64,000 nucleotides of DNA, taken from assembly GCF_000802235.1 (NCBI RefSeq), contig NZ_JTDL01000144.1:96163-160162 (forward strand), in the 5' to 3' direction. Of this stretch, positions 50,352 through 58,791 are shown piece by piece (the first letter of the stretch is position 1; each line of letters begins with the position of its first letter). The stretch comes from Sinomonas humi (GTDB lineage Bacteria > Actinomycetota > Actinomycetes > Actinomycetales > Micrococcaceae). Below the pieces are notes generated by a model that saw only the letters and a list, made by a program, of their open reading frames with translations, made no database searches and was not told where the DNA came from. A program made the translations under genes and the position numbers.

Positions 50352-51853
50352 CCCGATTCCAACGGCAGCGCATCCGACAGGTGGCAATGGCGCTCATTTG
50401 CCTAGCGCTATTGCTGCCCGTTGGATGCGCCGGTCCTGACTTCAGTCCCTCACCGTCATCGTCCAGCTCCCCCGTCCCGGCGGGGGCACCGCCGCTCCTC
50501 CAGCCAGACGAATCCGCAGCCCCGTCACCGCGCCAAGCTGATGCGGGACCGCTAACCACTGACGAGATGACTGTTGATGTCGGCTCAAAGCAGCAAACCA
50601 TGACGGGGCTCGGCGTCGATGCCAACGTGCACAGCTGGGATGGCGGCCAACTCAAGCCAGCGATCGAACGGTACGCCGCCCTCGGTCGGATCACCTGGCG
50701 GGTCATCATTGAGAAAGCCGATTGGGAACCGAGTCAGGTGGGCGCACCCAATGTCATCGACGAGGACTATTACAAGGGCATCTATGAGAGTCCGAAGATG
50801 CAGGACCTCTGGAACACGATCGCGTACATCGAATCCTTCCCAGGACAGACGGTCTCGCTCAGCGTGATGGGGGGCGTCTCCTCTTGGATGGGTGGGAGTC
50901 AGATCCTGCCGGACAAGGAAGACTTCTGGGTGCGGATGATCGCCTCCCTGCTTGATTACGGCCGCAACCAGAAACACCTGACCATCAAACTCATCAGCCC
51001 TTTCAATGAGCCAGACTGGAACGGCATTGAAGGCCCCAAGGTCGGGCCGGCCCAGGCGACAGAATTGCTCGAGAAGCTCAGCCACCGCCTCGATGCGCTT
51101 GGTATGGGCGACGTCCGCTTTGTGGTCCCCGACACGGCAAGCGCGGCTGCGGCCCATGACCAGTACCTCCCCGCGTTGCTGGCAAACCCTGTCGTCGCAG
51201 CGAAGATCGCCCAGGTCGGGATCCACAGCTACGACGGCAACGCTGGCTCCGTCCCCGATCTCCTCGCCCAGAGCCCGGAGCGAGCGGCGGGCGTCTGGGC
51301 GACCGAGTTCAACTCACCCTGCGACGGCTGTGACAATGGCGTAGAGCAGGCCGACACGTGGGATCACGCCTTCCAGATGGCCCACGACCTGCTGTCCCTC
51401 ATCGATCAGGGAGTCAGCGGCGCCCAACTCTATGACGCGTGGGACGGGTATTACGAGCACCACGGGGCCTTCGGCTACTGGGGAGCGCTCAAGTACGACA
51501 AAGCCACAGGCACCTACACACCGAGACGGAGCTTCGACGTCCTGTCTCTCCTCTTGGCAGCAATCCCGCCGGGGTCGGTTCACCTCGTTTCAAGCGGCGC
51601 TCAGGCCGTTGATTCGGAAGCCTTTGCAGGGCCCCTGACGGGGCACGTCACTGTGGTCGGAGACAACCCCACGAGCTCGACCCAACGCTTCCAGATCAAG
51701 GTCTCGGGAACAGCAGCCCTCTCGCGAGCCCAGCTGGTCACCGCGGGGCCGGGATCTGCTGGCTCCTCAACCAGGCCGATCGCGGTCGACGGCAGTTCTC
51801 TTACGGTATCCGTTCCAGCCAACAGCGTCTTCGCCGTCGAGGCCGAGCCGTGA
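50348..51853 (+). CDS. Clan GH-A glycoside hydrolase lipoprotein (GH30-like)
   Basis: 501 aa. Lipobox LLLPVGC after basic residues, then a Pro/Ser-rich linker, then a TIM-barrel hydrolase: TMTGLGVDANVHSWDG, LISPFNEPDW (acid/base Glu221), VWATEFNSPCDGC (nucleophile Glu320), GAQLYDAWDGYYEHHGAFGYWG. A C-terminal beta-sandwich follows (HLVSSGAQAVDSEAF ... SLTVSVPANSVFAVEAEP), as in GH30 and GH39 enzymes. It would cut a surface or released polysaccharide. The GTG at 50348 overlaps the preceding stop (GTGA); ATG at 50387 is possible but shortens the signal's basic region. Last gene of the operon. Confidence 0.8.
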   Translation: MTRFQRQRIRQVAMALICLALLLPVGCAGPDFSPSPSSSSSPVPAGAPPLLQPDESAAPSPRQADAGPLTTDEMTVDVGSKQQTMTGLGVDANVHSWDGGQLKPAIERYAALGRITWRVIIEKADWEPSQVGAPNVIDEDYYKGIYESPKMQDLWNTIAYIESFPGQTVSLSVMGGVSSWMGGSQILPDKEDFWVRMIASLLDYGRNQKHLTIKLISPFNEPDWNGIEGPKVGPAQATELLEKLSHRLDALGMGDVRFVVPDTASAAAAHDQYLPALLANPVVAAKIAQVGIHSYDGNAGSVPDLLAQSPERAAGVWATEFNSPCDGCDNGVEQADTWDHAFQMAHDLLSLIDQGVSGAQLYDAWDGYYEHHGAFGYWGALKYDKATGTYTPRRSFDVLSLLLAAIPPGSVHLVSSGAQAVDSEAFAGPLTGHVTVVGDNPTSSTQRFQIKVSGTAALSRAQLVTAGPGSAGSSTRPIAVDGSSLTVSVPANSVFAVEAEP

Positions 51854-51882
51854 TCGCGGGGGCCGGCAGAAGAGTTCGCCCT

Positions 51883-52728
51883 CTACAGCCGCTGGGCGGG
51901 GCGCGCTGCGAGCGCCCTGCCCAGCTCGACGAGCCGGTGCGGCCCGCCGACTAGCCGCCCGGCGATCCGGGCTGCACCCAGTGTGAAGTCGAGCGCGAAC
52001 TCGAAGGGGCCGTCCCCACACGGAATCTCGCACCCAAACCAGGGTGTGAGCCGCCGCGCTTTCATACGCAGTCCGACGAGCTCGGTGAGAACGTTCCCAC
52101 CGTGCACCACCTGAAGCCACATAGGGTGACTCGATCGCAGGTTGAGCACGGGAGCGTACTTCGAGGCCTCGAAATGCCGCTTCACGAATACAGTTGCGGG
52201 CAGCTGGTTCCGCGCGCCCTCGACCAGAGTGATGAATGGATTTTGGGTATATGGACGTTGGTAGACCCCCTTCGGCCCGAGCTGAGCCCCATCCACGAGA
52301 TTGATAAATCTCTGCTCAGGCGAGACCGCGGCCCGCTGGATGGTCTCTACGAAATCGCGGGCGACCGCATCGTCGTTGTCCACGCGCGTCGTGAGAACGA
52401 AAGGAGTGGCGAGCCGCTCGCGAACGATGCGCCCTGCCGCGAGAGCGTCGAAAGCCCCTTCGACCTCGACGACCTCGTACGATCCCAGCGACAGCTCGGC
52501 GAGTTTGGCCCTGAACCAATGTGGAGACTCGGAGTCGATGAGCACAAGCCATCGGAAGTCGCGCACGGATTGGGCCCTGAACGAGGGCAACGTATACCGG
52601 GCAAAGAGTTCAAGGCGACGCCGCAGCCATTCGTCTCCTGGGTCTCCCCTGTAGTAGCGTCCACGAACATTGAATCGCGTGAGAATGAAATGGGTTGACC
52701 GGAGATCCAAACTTTCAGATGACATCAC
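51883..52728 (-). CDS. Putative rhamnosyltransferase (PF11316-like)
   Basis: 281 aa. THFILTRFNVRGRYY, EWLRRRLELFARYTLPSFRAQSVRDFRWLVLIDSESP, FVLTTRVDNDDAVARDFVETIQ (DND near the donor site), MWLQVVHGGN match the family annotated as putative rhamnosyl transferases. Cytoplasmic. The gene downstream end of the 12-gene minus operon. GTG at 52728 (AAAGGA 7 nt upstream) or ATG at 52725; both overlap the polymerase stop. A second member of the same family lies at 55516. Confidence 0.83.
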   Translation of the reverse strand: MMSSESLDLRSTHFILTRFNVRGRYYRGDPGDEWLRRRLELFARYTLPSFRAQSVRDFRWLVLIDSESPHWFRAKLAELSLGSYEVVEVEGAFDALAAGRIVRERLATPFVLTTRVDNDDAVARDFVETIQRAAVSPEQRFINLVDGAQLGPKGVYQRPYTQNPFITLVEGARNQLPATVFVKRHFEASKYAPVLNLRSSHPMWLQVVHGGNVLTELVGLRMKARRLTPWFGCEIPCGDGPFEFALDFTLGAARIAGRLVGGPHRLVELGRALAARPAQRL

Positions 52729-54059
52729 GAGTTGATCCTTTGTCTGAGTCTTGGGGCGATCGCGTCCGCATGGACAGCTCTCACGGCCCCGTCCCGCATG
52801 ACGCGCCGGTAAGCTCCGCTGATGCCGATGACGAAGAACATGAAGGCGGAGGAGAGCGGGAAGGACAAGGCATCAAAGAACGTGAACGATACGGCGCCCG
52901 CGCAGACGGCGGACGCCAAAGCCGCCCCTAGCTGACGCTCCAACCGGCTGCTGGCACATCTTCGCGACGACCAAGCCATGACCGCTCCGGATAGGAATAG
53001 CGTGAGTATGACCGGCAACCCCACGAGCCCAAGTTCAACGACGATACCCAGATATTGATTGTCGAGGTACACGTAACTCGGCAGAAGAGTTCCGAAACCT
53101 CGACCAAAGACGGGGAGGCGTCCAACCATGCCAAATGCCACATCGTAGCTGTTGATCCGTGAGGCCACGCTTGAATCCTGGCCAGCCCCCGTGAACATGC
53201 CGACGAGGGTGCCTGCCATGCCGGGTACGGCAGCGTAGACAACACCCAGCAGAACGACCGTAGTGCCGATGGCGATGCCCCTCTGCCGCATCGTCCACGA
53301 GAAGGAGAGAACGGCGATAGCTACGACGACGGCGATGAGCGCAGATCGCGATACCGAGAGGATCGAAGCAGCGGCTATGACCAACGCCGGCCACCACCGC
53401 GCCACGACAGGCCGCTCTCTGTCCTCCATCGCGAGCGTCAGGGCCAGCGGAAGCGCCAAACAGAGCAGCATTCCATATTCGAGGGGATGAGCTGCAGTTC
53501 CGGCCGCCCGGACGAAGCCACTGCGAGTGTCAATCCCTCCGATCCCGTCGCCGCTCATCCCCGGGATGTTGAGCCATCCGAGGAGCGAGTTCTTGGTCAT
53601 GAACTGGAGCAGCCCGAGCGCTGCCATGAGGCCCACCGCTACGACGATACGACGCAGCATGACGAGGATGCTCTCCCAGCTCCGGAGTCCGTCATGCGCC
53701 ACGAGGAATATCCCGCACAAAGCTGCTGCACGAAGCAGCCCATTGTCCGCGGGGCTGACCTCTGGCTGCGGTATGCCGCGGAACATAGCCGAGATATAGC
53801 TTCCAAGTACTGAGACGACGAAGGCCACAAGAAGCCACCGCAACACTTGGGACCCTGTTCCGTGCGCAAACGGGCGCTGTATCTGGTGCGCCATCCACCA
53901 AGCGAGCATGCCGAGGCAGAGCAAGGTGACCGGGCGGCCAACAGATCCGACAACGGTAATGGTCAAGTATGACGGAATGAAGGACAGGACCAAGAAGAGC
54001 GTCAACACGCTCTTCGCATCCAGATATCGACGGGCCGTAGCCCCAACGTCAAACCGCAT
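52725..54059 (-). CDS. O-antigen ligase/Wzy-type polysaccharide polymerase
   Basis: 444 aa with about 12 helices. The ligase/polymerase signature is visible: a first half of short helices, the loop GTAAHPLEYGMLLCLALPLAL, the paired short helices around ILSVSRSALIAVVVAIAV, and the large extracellular loop with DSSVASRINSYDVAFGMVGRLPVFGRGFGTLLPSYVYLDNQYLGIVVELGLVG (read as motif S/R..…GxGxG…DNxYLxxxxExGxxG). It would polymerise flipped repeat units. The ATG at 54059 is preceded by GGGGGAATC and overlaps the upstream gene by 11 bases. Confidence 0.85.
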   Translation of the reverse strand: MRFDVGATARRYLDAKSVLTLFLVLSFIPSYLTITVVGSVGRPVTLLCLGMLAWWMAHQIQRPFAHGTGSQVLRWLLVAFVVSVLGSYISAMFRGIPQPEVSPADNGLLRAAALCGIFLVAHDGLRSWESILVMLRRIVVAVGLMAALGLLQFMTKNSLLGWLNIPGMSGDGIGGIDTRSGFVRAAGTAAHPLEYGMLLCLALPLALTLAMEDRERPVVARWWPALVIAAASILSVSRSALIAVVVAIAVLSFSWTMRQRGIAIGTTVVLLGVVYAAVPGMAGTLVGMFTGAGQDSSVASRINSYDVAFGMVGRLPVFGRGFGTLLPSYVYLDNQYLGIVVELGLVGLPVILTLFLSGAVMAWSSRRCASSRLERQLGAALASAVCAGAVSFTFFDALSFPLSSAFMFFVIGISGAYRRVMRDGAVRAVHADAIAPRLRQRINS

Positions 54060-54726
54060 GATTCCCCCGCCTTCTATCAGCACGAGATGAAGCGCGGCAG
54101 AGAACACGGTCAAATGAAACGGCGCCTAGGATCGAAAGAAGGAGTCCAAGCGCCGCGAGGCCCAAGATTCCGCGTATCCGCGTACTGGTCGACACCCCGG
54201 TGTCATCAATTGCGATGCTTGCAGTCGATGTGGTCACCCTGGAAACCAAGGGAACATTCTGCCGCGCCTGCAGGAGCGCCGCGAAACTGTCAATCTGTTG
54301 GAGAAGCGACTGGACCTCCGAGCGGGCGCGGTCTGGGCTCGCCGCAACAGCTTCAACCGCGAGCTCCGGCTGATCGTAGGTCTGCGACCATTGGCCTCCC
54401 GAGTTGGGAAGCACCACCGTGTAGCCGTTCCTGACGCCAGCTCCGGCCAGTGTGCCGCCGAAGGACGCGCTCGCAAGGGCCTGCCCATCGTCCTCGGCCA
54501 GGCCCCACCGCACCATTGCCGCGAAGTTCACCAAGGCCCCGAGCCCGCCATCCTCAGTTCGAGATAGAGAAACCGAGCCCGGCCACAGGAATACAACAGA
54601 CGTCCGAGCCGTGTACAGGTGCTGCCCGGGAACAACAGACGCCCCTACCAAAGCGGTAAGGCAGAGTCCTGCGACGAGTGCATACCAACGCCGTACGAGG
54701 GCACGAACCACATCAGCTACGGTCAT
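54049..54726 (-). CDS. Chain-length/Wzz-like membrane protein, short form
   Basis: 225 aa: N-terminal helix (YALVAGLCLTALVGASVVP), extracytoplasmic segment with YTARTSVVFLWPGSVSLSR, and C-terminal helix (GILGLAALGLLLSILGAVSF) followed by a basic tail. This is the topology of Wzz/capsule co-polymerase N-terminal domains without any kinase domain. It begins with the same RRWYALV segment as the preceding gene, suggesting tandem duplication. Overlaps both neighbours. Confidence 0.72.
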   Translation of the reverse strand: MTVADVVRALVRRWYALVAGLCLTALVGASVVPGQHLYTARTSVVFLWPGSVSLSRTEDGGLGALVNFAAMVRWGLAEDDGQALASASFGGTLAGAGVRNGYTVVLPNSGGQWSQTYDQPELAVEAVAASPDRARSEVQSLLQQIDSFAALLQARQNVPLVSRVTTSTASIAIDDTGVSTSTRIRGILGLAALGLLLSILGAVSFDRVLCRASSRADRRRGNHAV

Positions 54727-55519
54727 TGGCCGACCGCCGGCGTGAAGGGGAATTCTCGTCCCGTCTCAGGCTTTCACCATCATTCCCCCGATTATTGGAG
54801 AGGCCAATCCCGACCAACACCGGGTCCGCTTCCCGGGAATTGCCTTGTTCATCATCCGAAGCGGCCTCGAGCTTGGCTTCGCTCTTATCCTCACGAGAAT
54901 CGCGAGAACGGACCCTCCCTGCTGCGCGGCGTAGGAGGATACCGTCCAAGAGGGCGGTGAACAACACCGCCACCAGGAGCCCGGCCACCCCGACGGCGGC
55001 AACTGCCTGGATTCTGGGCTTTCCGTCGACAATCGGCGCATCAGGCTGGGCGACCTGCATCGATGAAATACGCGAATTGGAGGGAACCTTGAGCTCGTCC
55101 TGCATGGCAGATAGCTCTACGGGAACGTCGTTCAACACGGCCGCTAATGCCGCCGTCGCCTGAGCGCTGCTCGAACTCTTGACAGTGACCACAAGGATGG
55201 AGCTGCCAGATGTCACGTCCGGTGCAGCTGTATACGTCGTCCTCGGAAAATCTGCGGTCAACCGCGAAGTAACGTCAGGCGCCGTCATCTTCCGGGTCAG
55301 AACGTCCATGGCCTGCCCCAAGCCACTGAGGAAGAGGTAGGGGTTTCCGCCAGCGCCCACACTCTGCTCTGACGGCAGGAGCACCGCGCTTCCTGAAACC
55401 TTGTAGTCGACGGGGATCAAACCGTAAAGGAAGTAGCTCAGGCCGCCCACAACCAACAGGCCCGAAACGAGGGCGTACCATCGTCGAATTATTGCAGCGC
55501 CTAGTGTTCTCAGCTTCAT
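54713..55519 (-). CDS. Chain-length/Wzz-like membrane protein
   Basis: 268 aa. N-terminal helix after IIRRWYALVSGLLVVGGLSYFL, periplasmic-side region with YKVSGSAVLLPSEQSVGAGGNPYLFLSGLGQAMDVL and ILVVTVKSSSSAQATAALAAVLND, second helix (AVGVAGLLVAVLFTALLDGILL), then a ~65-residue charged cytoplasmic tail (RRAAGRVRSRDSREDKSEAK onward) with no Walker motif. Probably sets polymer length with the paralogue downstream. The ATG at 55519 (GGAG just upstream) overlaps the preceding stop. Confidence 0.78.
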   Translation of the reverse strand: MKLRTLGAAIIRRWYALVSGLLVVGGLSYFLYGLIPVDYKVSGSAVLLPSEQSVGAGGNPYLFLSGLGQAMDVLTRKMTAPDVTSRLTADFPRTTYTAAPDVTSGSSILVVTVKSSSSAQATAALAAVLNDVPVELSAMQDELKVPSNSRISSMQVAQPDAPIVDGKPRIQAVAAVGVAGLLVAVLFTALLDGILLRRAAGRVRSRDSREDKSEAKLEAASDDEQGNSREADPVLVGIGLSNNRGNDGESLRRDENSPSRRRSANDRS

Positions 55520-56418
55520 AGTCTCCTGCTCCTTCCGGAGAGGCTCCCCAGCCCCGTCCCTTTTCGCATTCCCAATCGGACACGGTCCAGTGCACCGCGA
55601 CCCGCTGCCGCCACGATCGCGCGTTTCACGAGTGCGCGGGTCGCCTCGCGAGCCACTCGCCCGGGCTGGTCGAGAAGCGCGTCTCGTGCGCGAGACATCG
55701 CTTTGGGTTCGGGCATGGCGTCCAAGAGGCCGGGAAAGCGTCTCGTGTACAGCGCTGGACTTGTCAGCGCCCCGTGCACTCGATTGCTGACGTTGCGCCC
55801 GTGGACGACCTGGAGCCACGCCGGGGGCCCCTCCTCGATCAGGACCGGCATCTTCGTGCCGAGAAGGTTGTGCCAGTCGGCCCAGCATGTCTGAGGGTCA
55901 GACCATGGCGAGACAACACTGCAGAAGGCATTGGCGGAATCAGTTCTGCGGTAGAGACGACCGCCACGAGCGATCAGGCCATGGACAAGGTAAAGAGCGG
56001 TGGCCCCAGTGGACCGCTCGGCTAGCCGCTTGACTCGGCCCGTGAAGTCGGACGCGAGCGCATCGTCGTTGTCGAGATTTGTCGTCACAAGACCTTGCTG
56101 GCGCGCGCGGGAAACCTCGCTCAGATCGCCGATCAGTTCCTCGGGACTCACCGATGCGCGGAAGCACGGACGGAGGATCCCGGCAGCGCGCCATAGCGCA
56201 ATCCGCTGCTTCAACCACTCGGGGCTTTCGGGATCGAAGTAGACGATCCACGAGAAGTCCTTCTCTTCTTGTGCCGCAACAGAAGGCAGGCAGAACTTCT
56301 CGAAGAGATCGACTCGCGACTCGAGCCATCCGTCTCGGTTCCTAATCGATTGTTCCAAGCCTGGGGACGGGAGGTTGAATCGGGTCAACACGACGTGGTC
56401 GATTGCGGAGCTAGGCAT
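55516..56418 (-). CDS. Putative rhamnosyltransferase (PF11316-like)
   Basis: 300 aa. HVVLTRFNLPSPG, WLESRVDLFEKFCLPSVAAQEEKDFSWIVYFDPESPEWLKQRI, GLVTTNLDNDDALASDFTGRV and AWLQVVHGRNVSNRV parallel the protein at 51883, identifying the same family. Cytoplasmic sugar transferase adding a residue, perhaps rhamnose, to the repeat unit. Overlaps the upstream GT4-type gene by 8 bases and the Wzz-like gene by 4. Confidence 0.83.
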   Translation of the reverse strand: MPSSAIDHVVLTRFNLPSPGLEQSIRNRDGWLESRVDLFEKFCLPSVAAQEEKDFSWIVYFDPESPEWLKQRIALWRAAGILRPCFRASVSPEELIGDLSEVSRARQQGLVTTNLDNDDALASDFTGRVKRLAERSTGATALYLVHGLIARGGRLYRRTDSANAFCSVVSPWSDPQTCWADWHNLLGTKMPVLIEEGPPAWLQVVHGRNVSNRVHGALTSPALYTRRFPGLLDAMPEPKAMSRARDALLDQPGRVAREATRALVKRAIVAAAGRGALDRVRLGMRKGTGLGSLSGRSRRL

Positions 56419-57652
56419 TGAGGCCCTCCGCTCGACTCATGGAAGCCGCCGAGGGCGAGCCGGACAGGACTTCCTCGAGCGCCGCTGCGAAGCGATCGCC
56501 GCTGGATCTCCAATCGAGATGACTCGCATCCGATGCAACACTCGCTGCTCCCGCTGTCTGCTGGAGTTCAATTCCCGCAACGAGGCCCTCCGCGAGCTTC
56601 CGCGGAGTCGGCGGGCTCCAGACGACGTGATCGCCATGAAGATCGAGACGCGAATACCGCCAATCGTTCAGGACCGGCACCACGCCAGCAGCGAGCAGTT
56701 CAAATGGGACAAGCGAAACGTTCGTGAACGAGAGGACCAATCCCGCGGCGCACCTTCTATAGAGGGCGTTGAGCTGACTTGGACTCAAAGTCGGGTGGAC
56801 CGTCACGGGGAAAGGCGCCCGACCGGCCATCGTCCCGATGCTGTGAATGGGCACCTCGGGTCGCTCGCGGTGGAAGATTTCGAGAGCAGCGACGCCCAGT
56901 TCATACCCGCGGCGCGCAACCCCCGGCCGCGAGTAGAAGACGACGGCGTCTCGCTGCGAATGGAGATCCGCTCGATACACCTCGTGATCACAGCCGTAGG
57001 GAACGACGACGGGCTCTACCCCGTGGGCGTCGTATATCTTGTCCGCGACGGCTCGGCCCACGGTCAGGATGTCGAACCCAAAGTCATAGGTCGCCCGTGC
57101 GAGCTCAGACGCTACGCCCTGGCCATAGAACCAGGGCTCATAGTCCTGGGCGAAATAGACGCGGCGGGCAGGTTCCGTGAATCGCGCAACGACATGGGCG
57201 GTCTGCCAGGCAGTCGCTACCACGGCGTGGAATCCCTTGGCGCTCTCGGGAACAGGTTTCACGTCCGCCCGCACGTCCGGCCACCACTCCCGGATCACCC
57301 GTTCAGCGTCCTCAGGCACACTCCCCCGTCCGGCATAGAGCCAGATCTCGCAGCGATGCCCTTTCCGCTCGAGCGCCTGAATCATCCGGAACGCGGTCGT
57401 GTGTCCTCCCGAGCCCCCGCTCGGCGGTGTCAGAACCCATCCAATCGAGTAAGAGCCGCCGTTTGGAAGGGTGCAGTCCCCCTGCAGGGCCGCTGGAGAC
57501 TGGACTATATCCGCCGGCGCGAGGGCAAGGTCCTGAGGCTCGGGTCCAAGACGCCGATTCAGCCAGCGGCGCCCGGCCGCGCCGAGGCCCTCGACTCCAC
57601 CGTTGCGCCAAGCACGGATCGCTTTCGTGATCACTACGGGCTCACCGTTCAC
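56411..57652 (-). CDS. WsaF-like rhamnosyltransferase (GT4-type fold)
   Basis: 413 aa. SIGWVLTPPSGGSGGHTTAFRMIQALE is the N-terminal donor/acceptor loop of WsaF-like enzymes; ARRVYFAQDYEPWFYGQG and DILTVGRAVADKIYDAHGVEPVVVPYGCDHEVYR are typical. GT-B C-terminal domain: SPSQLNALYRRCAAGLVLSFTNVSLVPFELLAAGVVPVLND with the conserved Glu in PFELLA. WsaF forms rhamnosyl linkages in S-layer glycans; the actual donor here is inferred. The GTG at 57652 overlaps the upstream stop (GTGA), with GGGGCGGGA upstream; a longer in-frame start at 57727 is less likely. Confidence 0.83.
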   Translation of the reverse strand: MNGEPVVITKAIRAWRNGGVEGLGAAGRRWLNRRLGPEPQDLALAPADIVQSPAALQGDCTLPNGGSYSIGWVLTPPSGGSGGHTTAFRMIQALERKGHRCEIWLYAGRGSVPEDAERVIREWWPDVRADVKPVPESAKGFHAVVATAWQTAHVVARFTEPARRVYFAQDYEPWFYGQGVASELARATYDFGFDILTVGRAVADKIYDAHGVEPVVVPYGCDHEVYRADLHSQRDAVVFYSRPGVARRGYELGVAALEIFHRERPEVPIHSIGTMAGRAPFPVTVHPTLSPSQLNALYRRCAAGLVLSFTNVSLVPFELLAAGVVPVLNDWRYSRLDLHGDHVVWSPPTPRKLAEGLVAGIELQQTAGAASVASDASHLDWRSSGDRFAAALEEVLSGSPSAASMSRAEGLNA

Positions 57653-58791
57653 GATTCCCGCCCCGCTATTCCAAGACGAGCCATTCGTGGCCCGAGACCA
57701 GGGGTGAAGACACCGTCGCGACGCCAACGGCGCTCGCTGGCCTTGGTCCGAACTCTGCGGCGAAGGCGACGCACAAGCGCGTCTGCCGAGAACCCCGCCG
57801 GGGACGTGCCTCGCCTCCTGTACGCCTCGAGCCTGTTCCAGTTGCGAATTGTGCTCACATCAGTCACCAAATCCTCGGCCAGCGCCTGATACGCAAGCGA
57901 CTCGAACGAGCGTCCGCGCCCGACGTCGTATTCGCGAATCGCACGCTCGACTGATTCTTCGGCCAACGCCCGAGAAGACGACTCTCGCAGTGCCATGAGT
58001 TCGGGCATCTCCCCGACCGGCCCGGAAAAGAGGACATCGAAGGCTTCGGCCCGTCCGCGCAGATCGATCAGCTCCGTGACCTCCGTCGCAGAAAGGCTCG
58101 CCGGATGTTCGCGGTGCCACGCCTGATCCACGCCATGAAGAAACGCGACGTCGCCGAAGGCCGCGAGCCGAAGCCACATCTCCATGTCATGGGTGTGCCT
58201 CAGCGGCATCTGCGGCCCCGCATGGTGGACGGTGGACATTCGCATGACGACTTCGGGCGAGGTGATGACGTTGAGACCCGAGATGCAGCGGTCCCGCAGC
58301 CACTCCTTGCCGGACCACACCGTCCATTGCTTGGGTCTCGTCCGCGCGGGAGGCAGGTTCATCTCCGTGAAGTGCAGCGGGTGCCCGTAGACCAGTCCGA
58401 CCGATGGAAACGCATCGAACACCGTGATGGCGCGCGCGATTGACCCGGGGGTCAGTAAATCATCGGCATCGAGCCGAACAAGGAACTCGCCCGTGGCAGC
58501 GGCGAGGCCCTTGTTGAAGGTCGCCACCGGCCCACAGTTCGTCGAATTGGCCAGGACCTTCACGCCGGGGTAACGGGCGCACAGCTGGGAAGCGACATCG
58601 AGACTTTGATCCGTCGATGCATCGTCGACCACTATCACCTCGACCTCGACCCCCTCCTGACCGAGGGCGCTCAAGGCTGCTTGGGGAAGATACCTTCCGT
58701 AGTTGTGGCAGGGGATGACTACGGTGGCAGTTGGCCGCCCGATTCGTTTCCCTGGCTGGGTGCTTCGCGGAGCGCGAATGCGACAGCTCAT
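57649..58791 (-). CDS. Glycosyltransferase family 2
   Basis: 380 aa. TATVVIPCHNYGRYLPQAALSAL, VEVIVVDDASTDQSLDVASQL, GPVATFNKGLAAATGEFLVRLDADDLLTPGS (DADD metal site), LRHTHDMEMWLRLAAFGDVAFL. The C-terminal ~150 residues are helical and Arg-rich. Closely similar in layout to the GT2 genes at 60344 and 61417 (same N-terminal HNYG/YKYG/YNYA, DDAS, NxGxxATxN and DxDD blocks), so these three look like relatives that diverged to add different sugars. Overlaps both neighbours by 4 bases. Confidence 0.86.
   Translation of the reverse strand: MSCRIRAPRSTQPGKRIGRPTATVVIPCHNYGRYLPQAALSALGQEGVEVEVIVVDDASTDQSLDVASQLCARYPGVKVLANSTNCGPVATFNKGLAAATGEFLVRLDADDLLTPGSIARAITVFDAFPSVGLVYGHPLHFTEMNLPPARTRPKQWTVWSGKEWLRDRCISGLNVITSPEVVMRMSTVHHAGPQMPLRHTHDMEMWLRLAAFGDVAFLHGVDQAWHREHPASLSATEVTELIDLRGRAEAFDVLFSGPVGEMPELMALRESSSRALAEESVERAIREYDVGRGRSFESLAYQALAEDLVTDVSTIRNWNRLEAYRRRGTSPAGFSADALVRRLRRRVRTKASERRWRRDGVFTPGLGPRMARLGIAGRES

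Noticed and set aside
56375..57889. 504-codon plus-strand open frame opposite the WsaF-like gene
   Set aside because: Composition is that of an antisense shadow; the opposite strand encodes a recognisable GT-B enzyme with overlapping operon neighbours.
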